Below, in pieces: positions 17,592-28,290 of a stretch of 64,000 nucleotides of DNA; position 1 is the first letter of the stretch; every line of letters begins with the position of its first letter. The translations under genes were made by a program, and so were the position numbers. The notes beneath the pieces are model-generated. The model had not been told where the DNA came from. It did not search any database and saw only the letters and a program-made list of their open reading frames with translations. Where the stretch lies: the NCBI RefSeq assembly GCF_020283565.1, contig NC_060059.1, positions 1,557,501 through 1,621,500 of the forward strand. The letters run 5' to 3'. This DNA comes from Trifolium pratense (Eukaryota > Streptophyta > Magnoliopsida > Fabales > Fabaceae).

Positions 17592-20500
17592 ATGACTGCC
17601 ACAACAGCCACTATCCCCGTCCGGTCCGACCGTATCTCAGCCGGTTCACCATTCCCTAGACCACCACCGGTTCATCAACTCAGAAAACCGATCCTAACCG
17701 AACCTTGGCGTACTGCGCCTTTACAAAGACGGTGGAGGCACGCGTCAACGAGGAGAAGCGTAGTAGGTCCAGTTCACGCGAGTTCACGAGCTGATGACTC
17801 AGCACCGTTTGAGATGTCGGTAGAAAACGCGCTCAAGTTGTTAGGTGTATCAGAAGGTGCTTCCTTCGATGATATACTACGCGCCAAAAACTCTATTGTT
17901 GCTTCTTGTAAAGATGACCAAGAAACCATTTCTCAGGTCTACACTTTCCCTCAATTTCAATCTTGTTTATAACTAATCTAGTTAGTCTAATTAATTTCGT
18001 TACTATTATATATGATGATATATGATTAATTACCTCATTAGTTGGTTTTGATTTCGGTTTTGGTGTTTATTAGTAGTAGATTAGATGGTTAATCTATATT
18101 ATCTACATTCACTCTAGTGAGTGTGTTTTTTTAACGGCCAATGTTAATTGTTAATTTGTTAGATTAATATTTTTTTCGTCTTCGCGAGGAGGTTTTGAAC
18201 CTGAGATCTCCAACTCCTTTTAACCCTTAGCTCAAACCAGTTGAGCTACGCACTTACCCCGCTATAGCTAGTGTTTGATCAAGTGAAAAAACATTAAAGT
18301 AACTTTGTTTGCATTTATCTTTTACTTAAAAAAGAGATAAGGCGTGAAAAGAGTTTATAAGAAACTACACTCCTAACCTCACTTTATAAACTGGTTCTAT
18401 AATGATAAATTATGTGTTTTGCTAAAAGATGGAAAATTAAATGGCGATTTTTTAGAATTTTGAAGATGTTAAAACATTGTTTTCATTGTTTTGAAAATGC
18501 ATTGTTATGACTTATGAAAGAGTTTACAAGGAGTGACACTCCTAACCTCACCTTACAAATATTGTTTTCATTATTTACTACATCAGTTGTTAGTAATTTA
18601 AAATGCACGCAATTTCAGAAAATGGAAACTGAAAATGTTAATAGAAAGTAAACAAAACAGACCCTTATTTGTAAACCAAATACATTATCTAAAACTAATG
18701 CCTTTTAATTTCTAAAACAGAACCTTGGCTTGGACCCTAATTTTCCCCCCCTCCACTGCGTGTATGTATTTTGTGGTCAATGATCAGACAAAAAGTCCAT
18801 TTAATTTGGTTTTTGGCTTTGGATGGTCAAGCCAGAGATTTCAAGCTCTCTTTTTTTTCATTGTCTTTTAAGCCCACCGACCGGAATGAAATCAAACCGT
18901 ATTCATGAGAAGAATATTTGGTCATTTGAAGACTCTTATGGACAAAAGTAAGACATACTCTGTATATTTGAGATTGTAATAATATGCAACTGCATATATT
19001 ATAAAAAAAAACTGATACATGCTTGATTTTTTTGCCTATAGTCTTGAAATTCTTGCGCATACCCCTGATGTTCTTAGCGCATCCCATTTTCAGACTCTTG
19101 TTAAGTATTTTTTTATTTTTTATAAATTATGTATTTTTAGTGTTTTAAATATTAAGTCTATTCCCCTATTGATGGAATTTGTGCATGTTTTTAGGTAGAG
19201 GCTGCATATGATATGTTACTTATGCAGAGGCTAACCCAGCGGCGAGCAGGAAAAGTAGTGAACAGCAATGTTCGTTATGCTGATGTAAAGCGTGTTCAGT
19301 CCCAGGTTAATGGTTCAATGCCTCAATGGATGCAATCCACCATGAAGAATTCACCAGTTTCAATTGAGTCACCTTCCACCAGTGATTTGGGTTTACAAGC
19401 TGGAGTGTATGGTGCACTGATGGGTTTAACCTATATTAGTGGTTCTTCTATGCCCCCTGCAGGTTATGCCGGGGCCGATGTTCCGGGACTTATATTGGCT
19501 GGTAGCTTTGGAGCTTCCCTGTACTTTATGACAAAAAAGAATGTTAAGTTAGGTAAGGAGCTTTCTCGTGCATATTGATAATTTGAAGTTGTCCACTCAC
19601 TTAATACGCGTTTGTCACAATTCAATGAAATTTCCGTTTCATGTATGGTAATATTCATATTGAATTGTATCTTTGAATCAAATTGATGAGTTTTGCCTTT
19701 GTTGATAGAAAAATACTAGCAACACGGTCTTTCCAACACACTTTCTCCTATTGGTTAAAGTTCAGGAGTCTCACCAAATTTATCTGGAATCAACATGAAT
19801 ATGTGAAGTCCATTTGAATCTCAACCAATAGGAGAGAGAGGGATTAAAAAGAGTGTGTTGCTAGCACTCTTCTAGTTGACATTGTATATTTGAAGACAGA
19901 TATGCATGTGAAAGCAATGAGTGGTATGAGTGAGCCTCAATTTGTTGTTGTTGCCTCCTATTAAAGTGTGTAAATTATTGTGAGGTATCGCAATTCTATG
20001 TGCATAATGAGACACTGCATCATATAGAATACCATGTTTTTAGCCATTCATATTAGCATTTTATTATTGTGAGGTAACGCAATTCTATGTGCATAACACC
20101 AAACTTTGTCAGAACAATAAGGCCAGCCTATTAAATAGATTTCATTTCTCATGTTTCCCAGACTTCCGATATTCTGATACTGCTACTTTGTATATGACTG
20201 CTTGATTCTCTGAGATGAGGGTTTTATTTACTTATAATGAAGATTGTGTCGATGTAAAATGGCTTTGTTGTCAGAAAACTTGACCATCTTAACAAATGGT
20301 ACTTCTACTTGTGGGTAGTTGAGATATTTTTCAAAACTTGTAAGAACATTTACCTCTTAATTAAACTCTGCTTAGTGTATGTTTTTGGGTAGAATTGATT
20401 TTGCCTCCAAAATTAATTCTAGTTTGAAATTAGAATTTGGAGTTTTTGCCTCTAGAATCGGTTTATAGCTTTGAATTTATTGTTCAACCCACTTTTATAT

Positions 20501-20825
20501 GAATGTATCCAAACATGAATAACTTTACATTCAACTCACTTTTTGTCGCCGCAGAGCCAGACGCACACTTAATCCTTTTGAATTAGCATAACATTTTTCT
20601 TTCAGTTCACATTTTCCTCCTTTGAAATTTTGCTTTTCTTTTTCTGCAGGAAAGGCAACTGTTATTACTATAGGAGGGCTCATAGCTGGCGCTGTTGTAG
20701 GTTCAGTTGTAGAGAACTGGTTGCAGGTAGATATTGTCCCATTTCTAGGCATACACTCTCCTGCTGCTGTTGTTAGTGAAGTTATAATTTTCTCTCAATT
20801 CTTGGTTTCTCTGTACTTAAGGTAG
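17592..20825 (+). CDS. CPP1: chloroplast chaperone-like protein CPP1 (CDF1, DUF3353)
   Basis: Homologue of Arabidopsis At5g23040, a thylakoid/envelope membrane protein with a J-like domain that stabilises protochlorophyllide oxidoreductase and supports chlorophyll synthesis. Exons 17592-17936, 19195-19552 and 20650-20825 join in phase to 292 aa. Residues 1 to about 65 are Arg/Ser/Pro-rich, as in a plastid transit peptide. The J-like domain starts near residue 76 (SVENALKLLGVSEGASFDDI) and continues in exon 2 (VEAAYDMLLMQRLTQRRAGK). Hydrophobic segments follow, and the C-terminus has the family ending HSPAAVVSEVIIFSQFLVSLYLR cut here to its features: AVVSE, then FSQFLVSLYLR. The start at 17592 (MTATTATIP) was preferred to an in-frame upstream ATG at 17463, which would add a non-plastid-like hydrophobic stretch. 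Intron 1 carries a SINE-like element and intron 2 a MITE. Confidence 0.93.
18170..18265 (-). mobile_element. tRNA-derived SINE-like element in CPP1 intron 1
   Basis: Read on the minus strand it contains an A-box-like TAGCTCAACTGG and, about 45 nt on, a B-box-like GGTTCAAAACC, followed by a short A-rich tail (GACGAAAAAAATATT). This is the layout of an internal RNA polymerase III promoter in plant SINEs. No tRNA cloverleaf can be drawn, so it is not called a tRNA gene. Confidence 0.6.
19712..19872. mobile_element. foldback MITE in CPP1 intron 2
   Basis: TACTAGCAACAC...CTCCTATTGGTT on the left is mirrored by AACCAATAGGAG...GTGTGTTGCTAGCACT on the right. Length is about 160 bp with no coding capacity. 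The motif pair GCTAGCAACACAC / CCTATTGGTT is familiar from legume intergenic DNA. Confidence 0.8.
19975..20098 (+). repeat. short direct duplication in CPP1 intron 2
   Basis: TTATTGTGAGGTATCGCAAT...GTGCATAA at about 19975-20010 recurs with one change (GGTAACGC) at about 20063-20098. Confidence 0.7.
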
Positions 20826-20896
20826 ACGGAAAAACATGGTGCTCTTTATATTAAAATGTTAAATTTGTAATTATTCATTTGCATGATCATGTCCAA

Positions 20897-21090
20897 GGTT
20901 GACAGGGAAGGCTACTGTCATATATAACCATATAGCTGCCTCTGTGGCAGTGTTTTCGGTATAGAATTGGTTGCAGTAGTAAATATCCCATTTTTGGGCA
21001 ATATGCTTCCCTGTTGATGTTGTTAGTGAAATCATAATTATCGCTCCATGCTAGTTTTCACTGTACTTAAGGTAGACAGCAAAACATGTC
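20897..21090 (+). pseudogene. decayed tandem duplicate of CPP1 exon 3
   Basis: The stretch from GGGAAGGCTACTGTC to CTGTACTTAAGGTAGACAGC aligns along its whole length with exon 3 of CPP1 just upstream (20650-20840), including the bases around the stop codon. Landmarks are GAATTGGTTGCAG, ATCCCATTTTTGGGCA, GATGTTGTTAGTGAAATCAT. It has in-frame stops and small indels (for example TATATAACC, GGTATAGAATT). It is a duplicated last exon that has decayed, not a functional alternative exon. Confidence 0.88.
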
Positions 21091-21925
21091 AATCTTGTAT
21101 CAAAAGCAAACATGGCAATCTTGTATCAAAAGCTGAAACTTGTAATTTTCCATTTACATGCAGCATGGTCTCACCACGAGCATTTTTAGGATGTAAAATT
21201 CATCGCATATTGTACAAAATATTGAATAAAATGCAGTTGTTTATCTGGGGAAATTAGAAAGAAGTATGCAATTTATATTGGATAGATGCAAATTTAAGTT
21301 CCAGGCCAATGAGCACGTTGCAATCCCAATAATCCAATCAATGACAATTGGCACAGGGGGTGGCCATGGACCAAAAAAAAACGAAGAAACAATTTACTAA
21401 AAAAAAAGAAGCAAAAATTCACAAAATATTCAGCTTGAGGAAAATCATCATCATTTTTTTCATCATCTTCTTTTGTTACTCATTGGTGCCTCTCCTCTTT
21501 CTTTCGTCGCCGCCATTCTTTGATCATTTCAGCGGTGGTCCCGTCATCCTCCAATCACTCATGATAAAAGAACCAGATACCCCACCCACACTACTTAAGA
21601 TATTGAGACAACATCAACTATTGGCGACAACAATGAGCACAATGAAATAGCAAAGTGAAGAATGTATACTAAGTAATAGTTGAGGGTGTAAATAAGGAAA
21701 ATGTAGGGAAAATAGGTTAAGTGGAGAAGTTAGAAAGCAAAGTCATATTTTTTAAGAAATAGAAAGAGGTAGGAAGAGAATCGTTTTGTATAAGAAGAAA
21801 AAAAAGAGGTAGAGAGAAAAAAGAAGGTTTGAAGAGAAAAGTGAAGAAAAGCCAAAAGAGATTAGAAGATGATTAATTTAATATATTTTTATCAACCCTT
21901 CTTTTATATATACTATATATATATA
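21091..21925. other. intergenic, purine-rich
   Basis: No recognised gene. The region 21640-21880 is strongly A/G-rich. A hydrophobic open frame at 21348-21650 resembles no family I know. The region ends in a (TA)n tract (about 21906-21925) that abuts the foldback cluster. Confidence 0.5.
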
Positions 21926-23947
21926 GGGGTTTTCTAACTTAGACCCTAGTTAGGTCTAAGTTAGCAAGGTGCACCTTTTCAATTGGACCAAAATACCCAT
22001 TCTTTTAATTTTTGAAAGAATAGAGCAACAGGGGCATTTCTGTAATTTTACATAAAAAAAAAAATAACAACACGCGCCCCACCTTCTTAAACAATTAATA
22101 GACGTGGATCCAGTGTCGCGCGCGTACGGAAGGACCATGGTTACAGACCGTTGATTTCCATCAGACAGCCAAGATGTGATCTCATTAAGACTGTCTGATC
22201 AATCAGACAGCCCAGATCATCCTGATCTATCAGATCATCCTGTCTGCGCCACACTAGATTATAAGCTGGAGAGAGAAAATTTTGCTTTTGAAAAAGGCAG
22301 CCACGTGTCAGCATATGAATGGGTCTGCGTGATTTTTTTCATTTTATACTTTAAACTCGATTATTTCGTCGTAAATTAATTTTTTATTTTTTATACCAAA
22401 ATTCATAATTTTTTTTTCTCTACAAATAGAGACTTGGTTCGTTTGATTTGGACACCGAAAAAAAAACGCAATTTTTCACTACTTTAAACTCGATTATTTC
22501 GTCGTAAATTAATTTTTTATTTTTTATTTTTTATACCAAAATTCATAATTTTTTTTCCCTACAAATAGAGACTTGGTTCGTTTGATTTGGACACCGAAAT
22601 CCTTCTGAAACCATTTATATGGTAGAATGGTTTCAGAGAGTTGTAATCTGAAACCATTTTGCTGGTAGAATGGTTTCAGTAAGTTGATTATTAGTTATTT
22701 GCTTCTGAAACCATTTAGCTTGTAGAATGGTTGCACATAGTTGTATTCTGAAACCATTTTACTGGTAGAATGGTTTCAGTGAGTAATTTATTAATTGTGT
22801 TTGCTTCTGAAACCATTTATCTAGTAGAATGATTTCAGAGAGTTGTAATCTGAAACCATTTTGCTGGTAGAATGGTTTCAGTAAGTTGATTATTAGTTAT
22901 TTGCTTCTGAAACCATTTAGCTTGTAGAATGATTGCACATAGTTGTATTCTGAAACCATTTATCTGGTAAAATGGTTTCAGAGAGTTGTAATCTGAAACC
23001 ATTTTGCTGGTAGAATGGTTTCAGTAAGTTGATTATTAGCTATTTGCTTCTGAAACCATTTAGCTTGTAGAATGGTTGCACATAGTTGTATTCTGAAACC
23101 ATTTTACTGGTAGAATGGTTTCAGTGAGTAATTTATTAATTGTGTTTGCTTCTGAAACCATTTATCTGGTACAATGGTTTCAGAGAGTTGTAATCTGAAA
23201 CCATTTTGCTGATAGAATGGTTTCAGTAAGTTGATTATTAGTTATTTGCTTCTGAAACCATTTAGCTTGTAGAATGGTTTCAGAGATTTGTACTCTGAAA
23301 CCATTTTCCTGGTAGAATGGTTTCAGTGAGTTGATGTAAGGTAGTGAAAAATTGGGTTTTTTTTTCTGTGTCCAAATCAAACGAACCAAGTCTCTATTTG
23401 TAGAGAAAAAAAAATTATGAATTTTGGTATAAAAAATAAAAAATAAAAAATTAATTTACGACGAAATAATCGAGTTTAAAGTAGTGAAAAATTGCGTTTT
23501 TTTTTCGGTGTCCAAATCAAACGAACCAAGTCTCTATTTGTAGAGAAAAAAAAATTATGAATTTTGGTATAAAAATTAAAAAATAAAAAATTAATTTACG
23601 ACGAAATAATCGAGTTTAAAGTATTAAATGGAAAAAAATTAACGCAGCCAATCATATGCTGACACGTGGCCTTACCTTTTCAAAAAGTTTCTCTCTCCTC
23701 CCATCCTTCCACCCACGCGCGCCTGTCGGCGCGTGTGGTGCACGCGCGTGAATTTTGTCCTATAATCGCGTGACACGTGTCCTGGGGGGGGAAAAAGAAG
23801 TGGGGGGCGCGTGTAAAATTGCAGAAAATTACAGAAATGCCCCTGTTGCTCTATTCTTTCAAAAATTAAAAAAATGGATATTTTTGTCCAACTCAAAAGG
23901 TGCACCTTGCTAACTTAGACCCAACTGGGTCTAAGTTAGCAGCCCCC
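21926..23947 (+). mobile_element. foldback unit 1 of an alternating cluster
   Basis: Non-coding unit of about 2.0 kb. It starts GGGGTTTTCTAACTTAGACC and ends GTCTAAGTTAGCAGCCCCC. Both ends carry inverted copies of TAGCAAGGTGCACCTTTT. Sub-terminal parts at 22420-22600 and 23345-23600 are also inverted copies of each other (GACTTGGTTCGTTTGATTTGG). The middle is a hairpin minisatellite array. Flanked by (TA)n on both sides. No transposase, so non-autonomous. Confidence 0.85.
22605..23335 (+). repeat. hairpin minisatellite array, unit 1
   Basis: Many copies of a roughly 32-bp imperfect palindrome of the form CTGAAACCATT - 9-10 nt - AATGGTTTCAG. Spacers alternate among a few types (AGAGTTGTAAT; TAAGTTGATTATTAGTTATTTGCTT; a third with AATTTATTAATTGTG), giving a higher-order repeat. 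Confidence 0.92.
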
Positions 23948-23974
23948 TATATATATATATATATATATATATAT
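23948..23974. repeat. (TA)n tract between units 1 and 2
   Basis: About 27 bp of pure TA dinucleotides exactly between CAGCCCCC and GGGGGCTG, the mirrored ends of two foldback units. Confidence 0.95.
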
Positions 23975-25713
23975 GGGGGCTGCTAATTTAGACCCAGTTG
24001 GGTCTAAATTAGCAAGGTGCACCTTTTGAGTTGGACAAAAATACCCTTTCTTTTTATAAAAAAAAAAAAAAACATATTGGCGCTGATCCAGTGTCGCGCG
24101 CCTACCGCAGGACCACCGTTACAGACCGTTGATTTCCATCAGACGGCCAAGAGATGATCTCATCATGGCTGTCGGATCAATCAGACAGTCTAGATCATCC
24201 AGCTCCATGATAAGCCAGCGCGTGCACCACACTAGATCTGCGCCTGGAGAGAGAAAATTTTATTTTAAAAAAAGCAGGACACGTGTCAACTGCTGGGTGG
24301 TTGGCGTGTTTTTTTTTCATTTAATACTTTAAACTCAATTATTTCGTTGTAAATTAATTTTTTATTTTTTTATTTTTATACCAAAATTCATAATTTTTTT
24401 TTGTCTACAAATAGAGACTTGGTTCGTTTGATTTGGACACAAAAAAAAAACTCAATTTTTCACTACCTTTAAAATGGTTTCAGAGTACAAATCTCTGAAA
24501 CCATTCTACAAGCTAAATGGTTTCAGAAGCAAATAACTAATAATCAACTTACTGAAACCATTCTATCAGCAAAATGGTTTCAGATTACAACTCTCTGAAA
24601 CCATTGTACCAGATAAATGGTTTCAGAAGCAAACACAATTAATAAATTACTCACTGAAACCATTCTACCAGTAAAATGGTTTCAGAATACAACTATGTGC
24701 AACCATTCTACAAGCTAAATGGTTTCAGAAGCAAATAGCTAATAATCAACTTACTGAAACCATTCTACCAGCAAAATGGTTTCAGATTACAACTCTCTGA
24801 AACCATTCTACCAGATAAATGGTTTCAGAATACAACTATGTGCAATCATTCTACAAGCTAAATGGTTTCAGAAGCAAATAACTAATAATCAACTTACTGA
24901 AACCATTCTACCAGCAAAATGGTTTCAGATTACAACTCTCTGAAACCATTCTACTAGATAAATGGTTTCAGAAGCAAACACAATTAATAAATTACTCACT
25001 GAAATCATTCTACCAGTAAAATGGTTTCAGAATACAACTATGTGCAACCATTCTACAAGCTAAATGGTTTCAGAAGCAAATAACTAATAATCAACTTACT
25101 GAAACCATTCTACCAGCAAAATGGTTTCAGATTACAACTCTCTGAAACCATTCTACCATATAAATGGTTTCAGAAGGATTTCGGTGTCCAAATCAAACGA
25201 ACCAAGTCTCTATTTGTAGGGAAAAAAAAATTATGAATTTTGGTATAAAAAATAAAAAATTAATTTACGACGAAATAATCGAGTTTAAAGTATAAAATGA
25301 AAAAAATCACGCAGACCCATTCATATGCTGACACGTGGCTGCCTTTTTCAAAAGCAAAATTTTCTCTCTCCAGCTTATAATCTAGTGTGGCGCAGACAGG
25401 ATGATCTGATAGATCAGGATGATCTGGGCTGTCTGATTGATCAGACAGTCTTAATGAGATCACATCTTGGCTGTCTGATGGAAATCAACGGTCTGTAACC
25501 ATGGTCCTTCCGTACGCGCGCGACACTGGATCCACGTCTATTAATTGTTTAAGAAGGTGGGGCGCGTGTTGTTATTTTTTTTTTATGTAAAATTACAGAA
25601 ATGCCCCTGTTGCTCTATTCTTTCAAAAAATTAAAAGAATGGGTATTTTGGTCCAATTGAAAAGGTGCACCTTGCTAACTTAGACCTAACTAGGGTCTAA
25701 GTTAGAAAACCCC
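23975..25713 (-). mobile_element. foldback unit 2, inverted relative to unit 1
   Basis: About 1.7 kb. It starts GGGGGCTGCTAATTTAGACC and ends TCTAAGTTAGAAAACCCC, the reverse order of unit 1. Its right part (25170-25713) is an apparently identical inverted copy of the left part of unit 1 (21926-22600): the same 67-codon open frame occurs at 22176-22379 (+) and 25260-25463 (-). The array at about 24475-25178 is the inverted, slightly shorter version of the unit 1 array. Confidence 0.85.
24475..25178 (-). repeat. hairpin minisatellite array, unit 2
   Basis: Same palindromic monomer and spacers as the array in unit 1 but reverse-complemented. The order of spacer types from the outer end inwards matches unit 1. 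Confidence 0.92.
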
Positions 25714-25727
25714 ATATATATATATAT
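25714..25727. repeat. (TA)n tract between units 2 and 3
   Basis: 14 bp of alternating A/T between AAAACCCC and GGGGTTTT, the mirrored ends of units 2 and 3. Confidence 0.92.
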
Positions 25728-27752
25728 GGGGTTTTCTAACTTAGACCCTAGTTAGGTCTAAGTTAGCAAGGTGCACCTTTTGAGTTGGACAAAAATACCC
25801 ATTTTTTTTTTTTTGAAACAATAGAGCAACTGGGGCATGTATGTAATTTGCATCATAAAATAGCGCGCCCCCCAAAATAGCGCGCCCCCCATGCAACAAC
25901 AACAACTATTACATTTTTTAAATTTCTTCCAAATTTCGACCTCATTTTACGTGCGAATCGAACGCCGATTTCAAAAACTAATACCGGAAACCTTTGTAAA
26001 ATTGAAAAACGATCAAAATCCATATAAGGAACGTCGAGTTTCGTTGAGTATTGAGGGAGATCGAACCGGGTCAAAAACCGGGTCGCGCGACCCGTTTCTG
26101 CATAAAACGGGTGGGGGGGACGATGAACAGTGCGCGTCGCCCACGCCCACTCTCACCGGAGGCGCGTGGGGGCGCGTGCGGCCTCAGGGAAGCTCTATTG
26201 TTTTTTTATTTTTTCATAATAAAATAGTAGATAATATTCTGGAAATTTTGGTATATTGTATGAAATTTTTGGAGACCTGAAACTATTTTTAGTTAATTAA
26301 ATGATTAAAAAGGTAATTAAAAATATTATAATTCCATAAAAAATTTCCAAAATTTTATGTAAAGTACTATGAATTATTTAGAACCCTCTTGTGTACCTCA
26401 CTCTCCCTAGTTCAAGTCATGAAATTATTTTCACAAATTCCGTTGATTATTTAAAACCATTTAACAAATAATAATAATAATTTTATAGATTTGTACTCTG
26501 AAACCAATTGTTTTTTTATTTGTTTCTAATAAAATATTAGATAATATTCTGGAACTTTTGGTATATTTTATGAAATTTTTGGAGACCTGAAACTATTTTT
26601 CGTTAATTAAATGAGATAAAACGGTAATTAAAAACTATTGTTTGCTTCTGAAACCATTTAGCTGGTACTATGGTTTCAGAGAGTTGTACTTTGAAACCAT
26701 TTTACTGGTAGAATGGTTTCATTGAGTTGATTCTTAGTTATTTGCTTATGAAACCATTTAGCCGGTAGAATGGTTTCAGAGAGTTATATTCTGAAACCAT
26801 TTTGCTGGTATAATGGTTTCAGTGAGTTGATTGAGTGGTGCGTGTTAAATTACAACACACAAGTAACGTACTTAGTACGATACACATAATTTAAAATGCA
26901 ATAGAACATATAAATAACGAGATTAAGGAAGTAAAAAATTATGTTTATATATTACTATGAAACCATTTAGCTGGAAGAATGGTTTCAGAGAGTTATACTG
27001 TGAAACCATTCTAGCAGTAAAATGGTTTCAGAAGCAAACAATTAAGAATCAACTCCCCTGAAACCATTCTATCAGTGAAATGGTTTCAAAGTACAACGCT
27101 CTGAAACCATTGTACCAGCTAAATGGTTTCAGAATGGTTTCAGAAGCAAACAATTAAGAAATTACTCACTGAAACCATTCTACCAGTAAAATGGTTTCAG
27201 AGAGTTATACTGTGAAACCATTCTACCAGCTAAATGGTTTCACAGTATTATATAAAGATAATTAAAGGTAGTGAAAAATTGAGTTTTTTTTTTGTGTCCA
27301 AATCAAACGAACCAAGTCTCTATTTGTAGACAAAAAAAAATTATGAATTTTGGTATAAAAATAAAAAATTAATTTACAACGAAATAATTGAGTTTAAAGT
27401 ATTAAATGAAAAAAAAACACGCCAACCACCCAGCAGTTGACACGTGTCCTGCTTTTTTTAAAATAAAATTTTCTCTCTCCAGGCGCAGATCTAGTGTGGT
27501 GCACGCGCTGGCTTATCATGGAGCTGGATGATCTAGACTGTCTGATTGATCCGACAGCCATGATGAGATCATCTCTTGGCCGTCTGATGGAAATCAACGG
27601 TCTGTAACGGTGGTCCTGCGGTAGGCGCGCGACACTGGATCAGCGCCAATATGTTTTTTTTTTTTTTTTTTTATAAAAAGAAAGGGTATTTTTGTCCAAC
27701 TCAAAAGGTGCACCTTGCTAATTTAGACCCAACTGGGTCTAAGTTAGCAGCC

Positions 27753-27755
<3 letters not shown>
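25728..27755 (+). mobile_element. foldback unit 3 with a divergent GC-rich segment
   Basis: About 2.0 kb, same orientation as unit 1 (GGGGTTTTCTAAC... to ...GTTAGCAGCCCCC). Its right arm (27255-27755) is an inverted copy of the start of unit 2 (same 67-codon frame at 24129-24332 and 27394-27597). Its left interior differs from units 1 and 2: 25860-26200 is GC-rich (GGGTCGCGCGACCC palindrome, GGGGGCGCGTGCGG), followed by AT-rich DNA and a shorter hairpin array at 26640-27245. Confidence 0.82.
26640..27245 (+). repeat. hairpin minisatellite array, unit 3
   Basis: More diverged copies of the CTGAAACCATT/AATGGTTTCAG palindrome, interrupted at about 26835-26960 by unrelated AT-rich DNA (AAGTAACGTACTTAGTACGA). 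Confidence 0.85.

Positions 27756-27795
<40 letters not shown>
27756..27795. repeat. (TA)n tract between units 3 and 4
   Basis: 40 bp of TA dinucleotides between CAGCCCCC and GGGGGCTG. Confidence 0.95.
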
Positions 27796-27798
<3 letters not shown>

Positions 27799-28290
27799 GG
27801 CTGCTAACTTAGACCCAGTTGGGTCTAAGTTAGCAAGGTGCACCTTTTGAGTTGGACAAAAATACCCATTTTTTTAATTTTTGAAAGAATAGAGCAACAG
27901 GGGCATTTCTGTAATTTTCTGCAATTTTACACGCGCCCCCCACTTCTTTTTCCCCCCCAGGACACGTGTCACGCGATTATAGGACAAAATTCACGCGCGT
28001 GCACCACACGCGCCGACAGGCGCGCGTGGGTGGAAGGATGGGAGGAGAGAGAAACTTTTTGAAAAGGTAAGGCCACGTGTCAGCATATGATTGGCTGCGT
28101 TAATTTTTTTCCATTTAATACTTTAAACTCGATTATTTCGTCGTAAATTAATTTTTTATTTTTTAATTTTTATACCAAAATTCATAATTTTTTTTTCTCT
28201 ACAAATAGAGACTTGGTTCGTTTGATTTGGACACCGAAAAAAAAACGCAATTTTTCACTACTTTAAACTCGATTATTTCGTCGTAAATTA
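27796..28290 (-). mobile_element. foldback unit 4, truncated
   Basis: Starts GGGGGCTGCTAACTTAGACC and is an inverted near-copy of the right end of unit 1 (about 23460-23947): the frame at 27838-28062 (+) pairs with 23672-23905 (-). It stops at CGTCGTAAATTA near 28290, where the tandem duplication begins; no hairpin array and no second end are present. Confidence 0.8.

Noticed and set aside
18170..18265. Functional tRNA gene on the minus strand
   Set aside because: A- and B-box-like words are present but no acceptor stem or anticodon arm can be formed; better explained as a SINE.
22176..22379. Open frame of 67 codons that recurs identically at 25260-25463 (and a second pair at 24129-24332 / 27394-27597)
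   Set aside because: Identity comes from inverted transposon arms; no start context, domain or codon bias suggests a protein.
22605..23335. Regularly spaced repeats that look like a CRISPR array
   Set aside because: Monomers are degenerate palindromes with recurring spacers inside a plant foldback element; there are no cas genes and the genome is eukaryotic.
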